The notes beneath the pieces are model-generated. The model did not search any database. It was not told the DNA's origin and saw only the letters and a list, made by a program, of their open reading frames with translations. A program made the translations under genes and the position numbers. DNA of 5,325 nt from Planctomycetota bacterium (GTDB lineage: Bacteria; Planctomycetota; Planctomycetia; Isosphaerales; Isosphaeraceae): positions 1 to 5,325 of the forward strand of contig JAKAUH010001091.1 of assembly GCA_021818605.1 (NCBI GenBank), read 5' to 3'. Below are positions 5,165 to 5,325 of this stretch, piece by piece (the stretch's first letter is position 1; every line of letters begins with the position of its first letter).

Positions 5165-5325
5165 TGCACCTCGGGATCATGGCGAAGACCTTCCCGCGGC
5201 CGACGTTCGAGGCGACACTCGACGCGATCGCCGACCGCGGGCTGACCCACGTGCAGTTCAACATGTCGTGCACGGGGCTACTCACCTTGCCCGAGCGCGT
5301 GGACGAGAACCACAGCGTCCGGATC
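5164..5325 (+). CDS. Sugar phosphate isomerase/epimerase-type TIM-barrel protein, 5' part
   Basis: The first 54 codons are present and the gene continues beyond the window. The N-terminus MHLGIMAKTF, then TFEATLDAIADRGL and THVQFNMS, matches the first strand, first helix and second strand of the xylose isomerase-like TIM-barrel (AP endonuclease 2 type) family. In that family GI-x-x-KTF and VQFN-type strands line the active site. Members isomerise, epimerise or dehydrate sugars and keto-cyclitols, usually with a divalent metal; the metal ligands lie in the missing part. The start overlaps the oxidoreductase stop by one base (TGATG) and has its own ribosome binding site at 5150-5157. The two enzymes therefore very likely act in one pathway. 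The exact reaction cannot be assigned from this fragment. Confidence 0.85.
   Translation, partial: MHLGIMAKTFPRPTFEATLDAIADRGLTHVQFNMSCTGLLTLPERVDENHSVRI

Overview
This is a GC-rich bacterial chromosomal segment with no mobile-element, CRISPR or phage signature. The best guess for its source is a planctomycete, probably near the Isosphaeraceae. That guess rests on the high GC content, long gene-free spacers, a compact RpoD-like sigma factor whose region 2.4 variant I recall from planctomycetes, and a Gfo/Idh/MocA oxidoreductase paired with a TIM-barrel sugar isomerase. It is an inference from memory, not a database result.

Layout. (1) Bases 1-1046 are the 3' part of rpsA (ribosomal protein S1): the tail of one S1 domain, three complete S1 domains and a charged, glycine-rich C-terminus. 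A long hairpin at 1118-1166 probably ends its transcript. (2) Bases 1047-1899 hold no convincing gene. The first half is pyrimidine-rich on the + strand and the second half is G-rich. It contains a 12-bp AT-rich palindrome, a possible promoter and several inverted repeats upstream of the next gene. (3) Bases 1900-2736 encode a 278-residue sigma-70 family factor with regions 1.2 to 4.2 and no region 1.1. (4) Converging on it from the - strand (3555 to 2770) is a 261-residue secreted or membrane-anchored protein of unknown function. Only 33 bases, largely a hairpin, separate the two stop codons. (5) Bases 3556-4087 form a divergent intergenic region. (6) Bases 4088-5164 encode a complete Gfo/Idh/MocA oxidoreductase. 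Its stop overlaps the start (TGATG) of a sugar phosphate isomerase/epimerase-type gene that runs off the window.

How the genes fit together. rpsA and the sigma factor are housekeeping or expression genes that look independently transcribed. The last two genes form a translationally coupled operon, probably for sugar or polyol (cyclitol-like) catabolism, in which one enzyme would oxidise or reduce a sugar carbon and the other would isomerise, epimerise or dehydrate the product. The secreted protein has no visible functional link to its neighbours.

I found no clear evidence of an undescribed multi-gene system. The points most worth a second look are the two changed DNA-contact positions in the sigma factor, the long structured leader in front of it, and the unknown secreted protein with a C-terminal membrane segment.
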